Shown here: positions 18,380 through 28,861 of the stretch, in pieces
Layout: every line of letters begins with the position of its first letter
Numbering within the stretch: the stretch's first letter is position 1
NCBI GenBank assembly: GCA_900109485.1
Contig: FOAY01000003.1
Coordinates: 304,816 to 368,815, forward strand
DNA length: 64,000 nucleotides
Origin: Kosakonia sacchari
GTDB taxonomy: Bacteria; Pseudomonadota; Gammaproteobacteria; Enterobacterales; Enterobacteriaceae
Direction: 5' to 3'
Program-made: the position numbers and the translations under genes
Notes under the pieces: generated by a model
The model's input: the letters and a program-made list of their open reading frames with translations, nothing else
What the model was told of the DNA's origin: nothing
Databases searched by the model: none

Positions 18380-20668
18380 ATGCTCAATCAAGAACTGGAA
18401 CTCAGTTTAAATATGGCTTTCGCCAGAGCGCGCGAGCACCGACATGAGTTTATGACCGTCGAGCACTTGTTACTGGCATTGCTCAGTAACCCTTCGGCCC
18501 GCGAAGCGCTTGAAGCGTGTTCCGTGGACCTGGTGGCGCTGCGGCAGGAACTCGAAGCCTTCATCGAACAAACCACACCCGTTCTACCCATGAGCGAAGA
18601 GGAGCGCGACACGCAGCCGACGCTCAGCTTCCAGCGTGTTTTGCAGCGCGCGGTGTTCCATGTTCAGTCCTCCGGTCGCAGCGAAGTCTCCGGGGCGAAT
18701 GTGCTGGTTGCCATTTTTAGCGAGCAGGAGTCGCAAGCGGCTTACCTGCTGCGCAAACATGAAGTGAGCCGCCTCGACGTGGTGAACTTTATTTCTCACG
18801 GTACGCGTAAAGACGAACCGGGACCGTCATCGGATGCAGGTAGCAGCAGTAGCAGCCAGGTGAACAGCGAAGAGCAAGCAGGCGGGGAGGAACGTATGGA
18901 AAACTTCACCACCAACCTTAATCAGCTTGCTCGTGTTGGTGGCATCGACCCGCTGATTGGCCGTAGTAAAGAGCTTGAGCGCGCGGTTCAGGTGCTGTGT
19001 CGCCGCCGTAAAAACAACCCTCTGCTGGTTGGGGAATCCGGTGTCGGTAAAACAGCGATTGCCGAAGGGCTGGCCTGGCGGATTGTGCAGGGCGACGTGC
19101 CGGAAATTATGGCCGACTGCACTATCTATTCGCTGGATATCGGCTCGCTGCTGGCAGGTACTAAATACCGCGGTGATTTTGAAAAACGTTTCAAAGCGCT
19201 GCTGAAACAGCTTGAGCAGGACAATAACAGCATTCTGTTTATCGATGAGATCCACACCATCATCGGTGCAGGCGCTGCGTCCGGCGGGCAGGTTGATGCT
19301 GCTAACCTGATTAAGCCGCTGCTTTCCAGCGGTAAAATCCGCGTGATGGGATCGACCACCTATCAGGAGTTCAGCAACATCTTCGAAAAAGATCGCGCCC
19401 TCGCGCGTCGCTTCCAGAAAATTGATATTACTGAACCGTCCGTTGAGGAAACGGTGCAGATTATCAACGGCCTGAAGCCGAAGTATGAAGCGCATCACGA
19501 TGTACGCTACACGGCGAAAGCGGTGCGTGCAGCGGTGGAACTGGCGGTGAAATACATCAACGACCGTCATTTGCCGGATAAAGCGATTGACGTGATCGAT
19601 GAAGCGGGCGCGCGTGCGCGTCTGATGCCGGTGAGCAAGCGTAAGAAAACCGTCAACGTGGCGGATATCGAGTCGGTTGTTGCGCGCATCGCGCGTATTC
19701 CTGAGAAAAGCGTTTCTCAGAGCGACCGTGACACGCTGAAAAATCTCGGCGATCGCCTGAAAATGCTGGTGTTTGGCCAGGATAAAGCCATTGAGGCATT
19801 AACCGAAGCCATCAAAATGAGCCGCGCAGGGCTGGGTCAGGACCATAAACCGGTCGGTTCCTTCCTGTTTGCTGGCCCAACCGGCGTGGGTAAAACCGAG
19901 GTGACCGTACAGTTGTCGAAAGCGCTGGGTATTGAGTTGCTGCGCTTCGATATGTCCGAGTATATGGAGCGACACACCGTTAGCCGTTTGATTGGTGCGC
20001 CTCCGGGATATGTCGGCTTCGATCAGGGCGGTCTGTTGACCGATGCGGTGATCAAACATCCGCACGCGGTGCTGCTGCTCGATGAAATCGAAAAAGCGCA
20101 CCCGGATGTCTTTAACCTGCTGTTGCAGGTGATGGATAACGGTACGCTGACCGATAACAACGGACGCAAAGCTGATTTCCGCAACGTGGTGCTGGTGATG
20201 ACCACCAACGCCGGGGTGCGTGAAACCGAGCGTAAATCCATTGGTCTTATCCACCAGGATAACAGCACCGATGCGATGGAAGAGATCAAAAAGATCTTTA
20301 CGCCGGAATTCCGCAACCGTCTGGACAACATTATCTGGTTCGATCACTTGTCTACCGAGGTGATCCATCAGGTGGTCGACAAATTTATCGTCGAACTCCA
20401 GGTGCAACTGGATCAGAAAGGCGTGTCGCTGGAAGTCAGCCAGGAAGCCCGCAACTGGCTGGCCGAGAAAGGTTATGACCGTGCAATGGGGGCTCGCCCG
20501 ATGGCGCGTGTTATCCAGGACAACCTGAAAAAACCGCTGGCCAACGAACTGCTGTTCGGCTCGCTGGTTGACGGTGGCCAGGTAACCGTGACGCTGAATC
20601 AGGAAAAAGATGTGCTGGAGTATGATTTCCAGAGTGCCCAGAAGCACAAACCGGAAACCGCCCATTAA
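18380..20668 (+). CDS. clpA: ATP-dependent Clp protease ATP-binding subunit ClpA
   Basis: ClpA is the AAA+ unfoldase that feeds ClpP. The start at 18380 follows GGGGGAGG and yields 762 residues, four more than E. coli. The N-domain (about 1-140) is joined by a serine-rich linker to D1, with Walker [14 protein letters not shown] and Walker B LFIDEIH, and to D2, with Walker [11 protein letters not shown] and Walker [13 protein letters not shown]. The extra residues lie in the linker ([12 protein letters not shown]). The C-terminus HKPETAH resembles the E. coli tail. A strong terminator follows. Confidence 0.97.
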   Translation: MLNQELELSLNMAFARAREHRHEFMTVEHLLLALLSNPSAREALEACSVDLVALRQELEAFIEQTTPVLPMSEEERDTQPTLSFQRVLQRAVFHVQSSGRSEVSGANVLVAIFSEQESQAAYLLRKHEVSRLDVVNFISHGTRKDEPGPSSDAGSSSSSQVNSEEQAGGEERMENFTTNLNQLARVGGIDPLIGRSKELERAVQVLCRRRKNNPLLVGESGVGKTAIAEGLAWRIVQGDVPEIMADCTIYSLDIGSLLAGTKYRGDFEKRFKALLKQLEQDNNSILFIDEIHTIIGAGAASGGQVDAANLIKPLLSSGKIRVMGSTTYQEFSNIFEKDRALARRFQKIDITEPSVEETVQIINGLKPKYEAHHDVRYTAKAVRAAVELAVKYINDRHLPDKAIDVIDEAGARARLMPVSKRKKTVNVADIESVVARIARIPEKSVSQSDRDTLKNLGDRLKMLVFGQDKAIEALTEAIKMSRAGLGQDHKPVGSFLFAGPTGVGKTEVTVQLSKALGIELLRFDMSEYMERHTVSRLIGAPPGYVGFDQGGLLTDAVIKHPHAVLLLDEIEKAHPDVFNLLLQVMDNGTLTDNNGRKADFRNVVLVMTTNAGVRETERKSIGLIHQDNSTDAMEEIKKIFTPEFRNRLDNIIWFDHLSTEVIHQVVDKFIVELQVQLDQKGVSLEVSQEARNWLAEKGYDRAMGARPMARVIQDNLKKPLANELLFGSLVDGGQVTVTLNQEKDVLEYDFQSAQKHKPETAH

Positions 20669-20687
20669 TCTCTGTTATTAAGTCACA

Positions 20688-20716
20688 AAAACCGGGTCAC
20701 TGAACCCGGTTTTTTT
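20688..20716. terminator. Bidirectional terminator after clpA and the RES gene
   Basis: AAAACCGGGT-CACTGA-ACCCGGTTTT followed by more T residues ends clpSA on the plus strand. The preceding A run provides a T tract on the minus strand for the RES-Xre operon. Confidence 0.9.
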
Positions 20717-20789
20717 ATGTCTGCGATTTGTCGGCTGGTGGCCGGATCAGATAAGCGCGTTATCCAGTAAAGCAGATTCCCGACAGCCA

Positions 20790-21254
20790 TCAGGACGAAG
20801 CCAGCCGCGGATCAAACGAAAAAGGCAGCTCTTTTACTGATTTGAGTAACTTGCTGAATTCAGCGTGCTGCGGATTGAGGATGGCATTGTTTTCCAGCGG
20901 AATGACGCAGGAAGGAAGTACCAGCGCGACGGCGCTGTTGGCTTCCAGCCAGGCGGTTCCCAGATCCATCGTTGACAGCGGAGCCGGGTTTTCCTGCCAG
21001 TCTGGCGGCAGCCACTGTTTATCCAGATATTCAATCGCTTTATCGGGGATGTCGATACTGAACAGTCCGTACTGGCTCAGGATCGTGTCGCTGTGTACAT
21101 GCACCAGCATTTCCAGCGCGGCGAGCGAAACGGATGAGGCAACATAAACCGCCGGGTGACCTTTGTGATTCCATCTGCCGCCGTACTGATTCGCACCGCT
21201 GCCGGTCCAGGCTTCGCTGGCGTAGCGGCGCGAGACAAGGCGATAAAAAATCAC
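20790..21254 (-). CDS. RES-domain toxin of a type II toxin-antitoxin pair
   Basis: The 154-residue protein has the RES fold hallmarks: Y24-G-G-R27-W-N near the start, Y37, E48 in the following helix, and S115 in VLPSCVIP, followed by NPQH. RES toxins either break down NAD+ (MbcT-like phosphorolysis or hydrolysis) or ADP-ribosylate a host protein (ParT-like); which applies here cannot be read from sequence. It overlaps the upstream antitoxin by 4 bases (ATGA), so translation is coupled and antitoxin is made first. All catalytic positions appear intact, so it is probably functional. Confidence 0.93.
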   Translation of the reverse strand: MIFYRLVSRRYASEAWTGSGANQYGGRWNHKGHPAVYVASSVSLAALEMLVHVHSDTILSQYGLFSIDIPDKAIEYLDKQWLPPDWQENPAPLSTMDLGTAWLEANSAVALVLPSCVIPLENNAILNPQHAEFSKLLKSVKELPFSFDPRLASS

Positions 21255-21694
21255 GCAAACACTCCGTGTTCAAGGCGACCAATCAGATCGGTGACTTCCA
21301 GAGCGCCACTTTCAGTGGCAATCAGGGAGATAGGGGCAACGTTGCCGAGGCCGCGCACTGGCGCTTGTAGCCAGTCGTACGCCATTTTTTTATCACCAAA
21401 AAACTGAACAGCGGCGTCGATTACGCGAACTAAACGGGCGATCCGCTCGCTCTCTTCCGGCGTTAAGGTGCGTCCCGCGCTCTTACGGCGGGCGACATTG
21501 CGCTCGTTAATACCGGTGACGCGCAGGATGTCGGAGCGGGACATCTCTGTCCACTCGTGAATATTATCCAGAATGCTGACGGGCAAACCCTCATTCAACA
21601 TCTGAACAAGTTTTATACCGCGGTTAGCGGGGAAACCGGCGAAACGCCAGAGCGCATTTTCAACCGGTTTTTGTTCCGGGCTCCAGGTTCTCAT
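21251..21694 (-). CDS. Xre/MbcA/ParS-type antitoxin (DUF2384)
   Basis: The ATG at 21694, with GAGGAGG upstream, gives 147 residues. An extended frame to 21739 would start inside the promoter and is rejected. The middle carries an Xre-like helix-turn-helix (MSRSDILRVTGINERNVARR), and the C-terminus is the MbcA/ParS domain with a conserved AYDWLQAPVRGLGNVAPISL and a closing IGRLEHGVFA. Such antitoxins neutralise RES toxins by inserting the C-terminal domain into the active site and repress their own promoter. Two identical palindromes upstream fit that role. Confidence 0.93.
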   Translation of the reverse strand: MRTWSPEQKPVENALWRFAGFPANRGIKLVQMLNEGLPVSILDNIHEWTEMSRSDILRVTGINERNVARRKSAGRTLTPEESERIARLVRVIDAAVQFFGDKKMAYDWLQAPVRGLGNVAPISLIATESGALEVTDLIGRLEHGVFA

Positions 21695-21711
21695 TTTTCC
21701 TCCTCTGTGCA

Positions 21712-21744
21712 GACATTTGTCATAGCTCAGTATAGACATTTGTC
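21712..21744 (-). promoter_or_regulatory. Twin-palindrome operator and -10 of the RES-Xre operon
   Basis: Two identical 10-bp palindromes GACATTTGTC (21712-21721 and 21735-21744) are spaced 23 bases apart, about two helical turns. They bracket a minus-strand -10, TATACT, at 21729-21734. A dimer or oligomer of the antitoxin bound to both would block the promoter, giving autoregulation. No strong -35 is seen. Confidence 0.75.
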
Positions 21745-21779
21745 CTGAGTTGCGAAAGGCAATAAGAACGCAGAAAACA

Positions 21780-21804
21780 AAAGGCCGGGTTTTACCCGGC
21801 CTTT
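21780..21804 (-). terminator. Terminator of infA
   Basis: An 11-bp perfect stem AAAGGCCGGGT / ACCCGGCCTTT with a 3-base loop is followed on the minus strand by TTTTGTTTT. It separates infA from the RES-Xre operon downstream. Confidence 0.9.
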
Positions 21805-21839
21805 AATATTAGGTGCACTAGTTGTGCTGGCGGAAGATC

Positions 21840-22342
<503 letters not shown>

Positions 22343-23047
22343 TTATTCAGGAGATAAAAACAGTGTGCGCGGCACCCAAAAATGGGAAGGCAAAGGGATT
22401 GCGCGCAATTCGGCAAGCTGGAGTAAATAATCTCTGCGCGGTATTTCTACCGCGCCCAGCGATGCGGTGTGATTATTTAGCACCTGGCAATCAATCAATT
22501 TGCCGCCCTGACGGAGAAACTCGTCGCAGAAAACAAGCAATGCCGTCTTCGAGGCGTTAATGCGGCGGCTAAACATCGACTCGCCGCAAAACAGCAAACC
22601 CTGCGCCACGCCGTACATTCCACCGACCAGTTCGTCACCTTCCCACACTTCAATTGAGTGCACATGACCAAGCTCGTGCAGGCGATGGTAGGCCATCACG
22701 ATATCGGGCGTAATCCAGGTGCCTTCGTCGCGATCCTGCGCGCAACCGTCAATCACTTTGCCAAAGGCATGATTGAGGGTAACGCGGTAAGGAGAAGACT
22801 TATGAAAACGTCTCATGCTGCGGCTGATATGAAACGTCTGCGGCCACAGTACGGCGCGCGGATCGGGCGACCACCAGAGGATCGGATCGCCGGGAGAAAA
22901 CCAGGGGAAAATGCCGCGCTGATAGGCCATCAGCAACCGGGCCGGGCTTAAATCTCCGCCCAGCGCCAGCAGACCATTAGGTTCGCGCAGTGCCGCTTCA
23001 GGCGAAGGAAAAGCGATAGAGTGACGAGAAAGCTGAACCAGGCGCAT
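22343..23047 (-). CDS. aat: Leucyl/phenylalanyl-tRNA-protein transferase Aat
   Basis: Aat adds leucine or phenylalanine to proteins with N-terminal Arg or Lys, creating N-degrons that ClpS recognises, so it works with the nearby clpS-clpA genes. The ATG at 23047 gives 234 residues, the E. coli length; an in-frame ATG 18 bases upstream lacks support. The blocks [23 protein letters not shown] and CGESMFSR with DCQV are the family core. Confidence 0.96.
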   Translation of the reverse strand: MRLVQLSRHSIAFPSPEAALREPNGLLALGGDLSPARLLMAYQRGIFPWFSPGDPILWWSPDPRAVLWPQTFHISRSMRRFHKSSPYRVTLNHAFGKVIDGCAQDRDEGTWITPDIVMAYHRLHELGHVHSIEVWEGDELVGGMYGVAQGLLFCGESMFSRRINASKTALLVFCDEFLRQGGKLIDCQVLNNHTASLGAVEIPRRDYLLQLAELRAIPLPSHFWVPRTLFLSPE

Positions 23048-23089
23048 GACAACAACGCTCCACAACGCGACAAGGGACCCCTTTTAATA

Positions 23090-23145
23090 TCGTCATTTTG
23101 CCATTTCACTTTAATCGCGCTGTGGCAGAAGCGGCAAAATGACGA
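23090..23145. repeat. 13-bp perfect inverted repeat between cydC and aat
   Basis: TCGTCATTTTGCC (23090-23102) and its exact complement GGCAAAATGACGA (23133-23145) are separated by 30 bases. The match extends to ATAT on each outer side with one unpaired base. No T run follows on the minus strand, so it is not a standard terminator for cydDC. It may be a 3' RNA stabilising stem or a binding site. Confidence 0.7.
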
Positions 23146-23152
23146 ATATCAA

Positions 23153-24874
23153 CTACAGACGCTGCTTAAACTGGTAATACCGCCCCTGTTTCGCCATTAA
23201 CGCTGCGTGATTACCTTGCTCAATTATTTGTCCGTTGTCCATCACAATTATGCGATCAAAAAACGCCAGGCCGCGCAGACGATGCGTGACCATTAACAGC
23301 GTTTTGTCTTTCATTACTTTACGAAGTAATTCAAGAACCTGGCTCTCTGTTTCAGCGTCCAGCCCTTCGGTTGGTTCGTCCAGTAAGACCAGCGGAGCGT
23401 CATGCAACAGCGCGCGGGCAATGGCCAGGCGGCGCAATTCGCCACCAGAAAGCTGGCGACCGCCTTCACCTAACCACGCGTTCAGACCGCTATCATCAAG
23501 CAGCTTTTCCAGCCCGACGCGCGTCAGCATCGCGCTCAACGTTTCATCACTGGCCTGCGGCGCCGCAAGCAGCAAGTTATCACGCAGCGTAGCGCTAAAC
23601 AGATGTACGCGCTGTGGCACCATGCTGATGAGCGAACGTAACGTCGCTTCGTCCACATCGCTCAGCGGCCGATCGTTCAGCCTAATTTCGCCCTGCTGCG
23701 GATCCCAGGCGCGCGTAAGCAGTTGCAGCAGCGTTGATTTGCCGCAGCCGGTACGGCCCAGAATGGCGACATGTTCACCGGCGGCTATCGACAATGCGAT
23801 ATTCTCCAGCGCACGCTGTGGCTGCCCGGGATAGCTAAAAGCCAGATCCTTAAATTGCACCGCAACACGCTCTGGTACAGGCATGCTGGATTGCGGGAAA
23901 GTCACATCTGGCGGGCAGTCGGTGATTTGCGTAATGCGGGTAGCGGAAGCGATCACCTGGCCAAGGTGCTGGAAAGCGCCAGTAACCGGCGCCAACGCTT
24001 CAAACGCCGCCAGCGCACAGAAAACGAACAGCGCGATTAATGCGCCTGGCTGGGTATTGCCGCCAACATCGCCGGAAGCAAACCATAGCATGACGATGAC
24101 CGCTGCCCCGCTAATCAGCAACATCAGCGCCTGCGAAATGGCACTCAGATCGGACTGACGGCGCTGGGCGTCGTGCCAGTTTAACTCTGTGTTCTCCAGT
24201 TGTTCACGGTAGCGCTGGCTGGCGCCAAAAATGGTCAGCTCCGCCTGGCCTTGCAACCAACTGGTCAATTGCTGACGATACTGGCCGCGCAGAGCGGTCA
24301 GGCTCTCGCCAGTTGGTTTGCCCGCCCGGTAAAAGAGTGGCGGTAATATAAGCAGCGTCGCCAGCATAATGCCGCCGAGCATCAGCGCCAGAGAGACATC
24401 CAGCACGCTTAAACCGACCATCACCACAATGATGACCACCAGTGCGCCGACCAGCGGAGAGATGACGCGCAAATAAAGATGGTCGAGTGTATCGACATCT
24501 GCCACCACCCGGTTCAGCAATTCCCCCTGGCGAAAACGCGCCAGCCCGGCAGGGGAGAGGGGTAACAGTTTGCTGAAAGTGGCGACGCGTAAATGTTCCA
24601 GTACGCGGAAAGTGGCTTCATGGCTGACCAGACGCTCAAAATAACGTCCGGCGGTACGGATAATAGCAGCGCCACGAACTCCGGCAGCAGGCAGCATATA
24701 GTTAAAACTGTAAAGTCCGGCCACGCCAACGACCGCAGAGGCCGACAGGAACCACCCGGAGAGCGTTAACAGCCCGATACTGGCCAACAGGGTGACAATC
24801 GCGAGGATCACGCCCAGCAGCAACATCCATTTGTGGCGTTTATACAGCGCGAGGTAAGGCAACAAAGTACGCAT
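23153..24874 (-). CDS. cydC: Heterodimeric ABC exporter subunit CydC
   Basis: CydC pairs with CydD in an inner-membrane ABC exporter of cysteine and glutathione (and recently linked to haem binding) required for cytochrome bd assembly. The 573-residue protein has six N-terminal membrane helices, then Walker A GRTGCGKSTLL, signature LSGGELRR and Walker B PLVLLDEPTEG. It starts on the base after the cydD stop. Confidence 0.97.
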   Translation of the reverse strand: MRTLLPYLALYKRHKWMLLLGVILAIVTLLASIGLLTLSGWFLSASAVVGVAGLYSFNYMLPAAGVRGAAIIRTAGRYFERLVSHEATFRVLEHLRVATFSKLLPLSPAGLARFRQGELLNRVVADVDTLDHLYLRVISPLVGALVVIIVVMVGLSVLDVSLALMLGGIMLATLLILPPLFYRAGKPTGESLTALRGQYRQQLTSWLQGQAELTIFGASQRYREQLENTELNWHDAQRRQSDLSAISQALMLLISGAAVIVMLWFASGDVGGNTQPGALIALFVFCALAAFEALAPVTGAFQHLGQVIASATRITQITDCPPDVTFPQSSMPVPERVAVQFKDLAFSYPGQPQRALENIALSIAAGEHVAILGRTGCGKSTLLQLLTRAWDPQQGEIRLNDRPLSDVDEATLRSLISMVPQRVHLFSATLRDNLLLAAPQASDETLSAMLTRVGLEKLLDDSGLNAWLGEGGRQLSGGELRRLAIARALLHDAPLVLLDEPTEGLDAETESQVLELLRKVMKDKTLLMVTHRLRGLAFFDRIIVMDNGQIIEQGNHAALMAKQGRYYQFKQRL

Positions 24875-26641
24875 TTAAATCTCCTCCTGGCGGTGGGCGA
24901 GAAGGTCGGCAAACGTTCCCTGCGCCGTTGAAAGTTCAGCATAGCTGCCTTGCTCAATGATCTCGCCATCCTGCATCACCCAAATGGCATCCCATTCGTT
25001 CAGATTTTCCAGCTGGTGGGTAACCATCAGCGTGGTTTGCTGGTGGGAAGCCTCAGTCAACGCCTGCATCACCCATTGCTCGCTATGGGCGTCCAGGCTG
25101 GCAGAAGGCTCATCCAGCAACAGTAATTTGCACGGCGAAAGCAGCGCGCGGGCTACGGCGACACGTTGTGCCTGACCAACAGAGAGGCGTACGGCCTGGT
25201 CGCCAGGCTGCGTTTCCAGCCCTTCCGGCAACAGCGGTAAAAATTCGCTGACCCAGGCTTTATCCAGTGCCGCTTGCAGTTCAGCAGCGCTGGCATTTGG
25301 CCGCGCCAGCAGAACGTTTTCCCGTAATGTGGTAGCCGGAAGCTGTGGATTTTGCCCCACCCAGCTTATCGCTTCGTGCCAGCTATCCGGCTCAAGCGCG
25401 CTCAGCTCAATGCCATTTACGCGCAGTGAGCCCTCATAGGGCAAGAAACCGGAGAGAACATTAATCAGTGAGCTTTTACCAGAACCGCTTTTACCTACCA
25501 CTACCACACGTTGTCCGGCGGCAAGGGTGAAGTTGAGTGGTCCGGCGAGTTTTGCGCCTTCGGCAGACTTTATTATCAGATTGTGTGCGGTGAGTGTGAC
25601 AGGCTCATCGCTTGCTAACCGGGTTTCACCGCGTTGTGGATGTGCCAGCGGTGCTTCCATGAACGTTTTTAGGCTGTCGGCGGCGCCGATAGCCTGCGCT
25701 TTGGCATGATAGAAGGTACCCAGATCGCGTAGCGGCTGGAAAAACTCCGGCGCCAGCACCAGAGCAAGGAAACCGGCGAACAGCGTAACGCCGGTGCCGT
25801 AATGACCAAAATTCAGCTCGCCAAGATAAGAGAAGCCGAAGTAGACCGCGACCAGCGCAATCGATAGCGAAGCGAAAAACTCCAGCACGCCGGAAGATAA
25901 GAAGGCCAGACGCAACACTTCCATGGTCCTGCTGCGGAAATCCTGAGAGGCGCGACGGATACTCTCGGTTTCCGCTTCGCTGCGACCAAAAATACGCAGC
26001 GTTTCCATGCCGCGCAGGCGATCAAGAAAATGACCGCTCAAACGCGCCAGCGCTTTAAAGTTACGGCGATTAGCATCGGCGGCGCCCATTCCAACCATCG
26101 CCATAAACAACGGGATAAGGGGCGCTGTGCCGAGCAAAATAAGCGCGGCGGCCCAATTGATGGGGAATAAAGTGAGAACGATTAACAGCGGCACGCTGGC
26201 CGCAAGGGCCATCTGTGGTAAATAGCGGGCGTAGAAATCGTGCATATCGTCAATTTGTTCAAGTACCAGCGTCGCCCAGCTCCCGGCGGGTTTACCCTGG
26301 ATCCAGGCCGGACCCGCTTGATGCAGGCGCTCCAGCACTTGTCGGCGGATTTCAAAACGAATATGCGCCCCGGCATGAAATCCCACCCGTTCGCGCAGCC
26401 AGACAACCCAACTACGCAGGATAAAGATCAGCACCAGTAAGGTGAAGGGTAGCAGTAACGCTTCACGAGGAATATTTTCCATAATCAAATGATTGAGGAT
26501 GCGCGCCAGTATCCAGGCCTGCGCCACAATCAGTGCGCCGCTGACCACGCCGAGAAAGCGGGAAAGCATTAACCAGCGGCGGGAAATAATGCTTTGCTGT
26601 TTCAACCAGCGAGTGAGTTCTTGTTGACGGGTTTTATTCAT
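24875..26641 (-). CDS. cydD: Heterodimeric ABC exporter subunit CydD
   Basis: The start at 26641 (MNKTRQQELTRWL) gives 588 residues, as in E. coli; a longer frame reaching 27124 lies inside trxB and is not used. Six membrane helices precede a nucleotide-binding domain with Walker A GKSGSGKSS and Walker B LLLLDEPSASLD. The signature is LSVGQAQR rather than LSGGQ, a variant also found in E. coli CydD, fitting an asymmetric heterodimer. It is transcribed apart from trxB, which has its own terminator. Confidence 0.97.
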   Translation of the reverse strand: MNKTRQQELTRWLKQQSIISRRWLMLSRFLGVVSGALIVAQAWILARILNHLIMENIPREALLLPFTLLVLIFILRSWVVWLRERVGFHAGAHIRFEIRRQVLERLHQAGPAWIQGKPAGSWATLVLEQIDDMHDFYARYLPQMALAASVPLLIVLTLFPINWAAALILLGTAPLIPLFMAMVGMGAADANRRNFKALARLSGHFLDRLRGMETLRIFGRSEAETESIRRASQDFRSRTMEVLRLAFLSSGVLEFFASLSIALVAVYFGFSYLGELNFGHYGTGVTLFAGFLALVLAPEFFQPLRDLGTFYHAKAQAIGAADSLKTFMEAPLAHPQRGETRLASDEPVTLTAHNLIIKSAEGAKLAGPLNFTLAAGQRVVVVGKSGSGKSSLINVLSGFLPYEGSLRVNGIELSALEPDSWHEAISWVGQNPQLPATTLRENVLLARPNASAAELQAALDKAWVSEFLPLLPEGLETQPGDQAVRLSVGQAQRVAVARALLSPCKLLLLDEPSASLDAHSEQWVMQALTEASHQQTTLMVTHQLENLNEWDAIWVMQDGEIIEQGSYAELSTAQGTFADLLAHRQEEI

Positions 26642-26700
26642 TGCGCGCTTAGCAGGTGAAGTTATCGGAATTTTTAGCTTGCGCAATGTTACATCGGGGC

Positions 26701-26732
26701 AAAAATAAAGGCGACTTATAGTCGCCTTTTTT
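26701..26732. terminator. Terminator of trxB
   Basis: AAAGGCGAC-TTATA-GTCGCCTTT is flanked by A-rich and T6 sequences. On the minus strand it ends trxB before cydDC. Confidence 0.88.
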
Positions 26733-26756
26733 ACCTTTGTTACTGACTTGTAAAGA

Positions 26757-28246
<1,490 letters not shown>

Positions 28247-28741
28247 ATGGTAGATAGCAAGAAGCGCCCAGGCAAAGATCTCGACCGCATTGATCGTAAT
28301 ATTCTGAACGAACTGCAAAAAGATGGGCGTATTTCCAACGTCGAGCTTTCTAAACGAGTGGGACTTTCCCCGACGCCGTGCCTTGAGCGTGTGCGCAGGC
28401 TGGAAAGACAAGGATTTATTCAGGGCTATACTGCGCTGCTAAATCCGCATTATCTGGATGCATCACTTCTGGTATTTGTTGAGATTACTCTGAATCGTGG
28501 CGCGCCCGATGTGTTTGAACAATTCAACTCCGCTGTGCAAAAACTTGAAGAAATTCAAGAGTGTCATCTGGTTTCAGGCGACTTTGACTACCTGTTGAAG
28601 ACGCGTGTACCGGATATGTCGGCTTACCGCAAACTGTTAGGGGAAACCCTGCTGCGTCTGCCGGGCGTGAACGACACCCGCACATATGTGGTGATGGAAG
28701 AAGTTAAACAGAGCAATCGTCTGGTAATTAAGACGCGCTAA
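28247..28741 (+). CDS. lrp: Leucine-responsive regulatory protein Lrp
   Basis: Lrp is a global feast/famine regulator of amino-acid metabolism, transport and pili. The 164-residue protein is nearly identical to E. coli Lrp as I recall it. The N-terminal helix-turn-helix includes ISNVELSKRVGLSPTPCLERVRRLE, and the C-terminal RAM domain spans HYLDASLLVF to TRTYVVMEE. The start at 28247 gives MVDSKKRPGKDLDRID. In E. coli it activates serine biosynthesis genes including serC, also in this window. Confidence 0.98.
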   Translation: MVDSKKRPGKDLDRIDRNILNELQKDGRISNVELSKRVGLSPTPCLERVRRLERQGFIQGYTALLNPHYLDASLLVFVEITLNRGAPDVFEQFNSAVQKLEEIQECHLVSGDFDYLLKTRVPDMSAYRKLLGETLLRLPGVNDTRTYVVMEEVKQSNRLVIKTR

Positions 28742-28781
28742 TACGGAACAGGTGCACAATCGCTGTTTTTTGATTACACTC

Positions 28782-28797
28782 CTGTTAATCCATACAG
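28782..28797 (+). promoter_or_regulatory. LexA box of ftsK (dinH)
   Basis: CTGTTAATCCATACAG fits the LexA consensus CTGT-N8-ACAG exactly. It directly follows a TACACT -10 at 28775-28780, so bound LexA would block this promoter. E. coli ftsK is the SOS gene dinH with a LexA-controlled promoter in the same place. Confidence 0.88.
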
Positions 28798-28834
28798 CAA
28801 CAGTGCCGGGGAGACCCGGCGCTGTTGTCCGTTT
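28798..28834 (+). terminator. Hairpin after lrp, terminator-like, in the ftsK leader
   Basis: CAACAGTGCCGGG and CCCGGCGCTGTTG form a 13-bp stem (one G-U pair) closed by a GAGA tetraloop, followed by TCCGTTTT. It probably ends lrp transcripts. Because the SOS-type promoter lies just upstream, ftsK transcripts from it would also carry this stem. Confidence 0.75.
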
Positions 28835-28861
28835 TAGCATCAAGGACCTGGAGAGCCTGTC

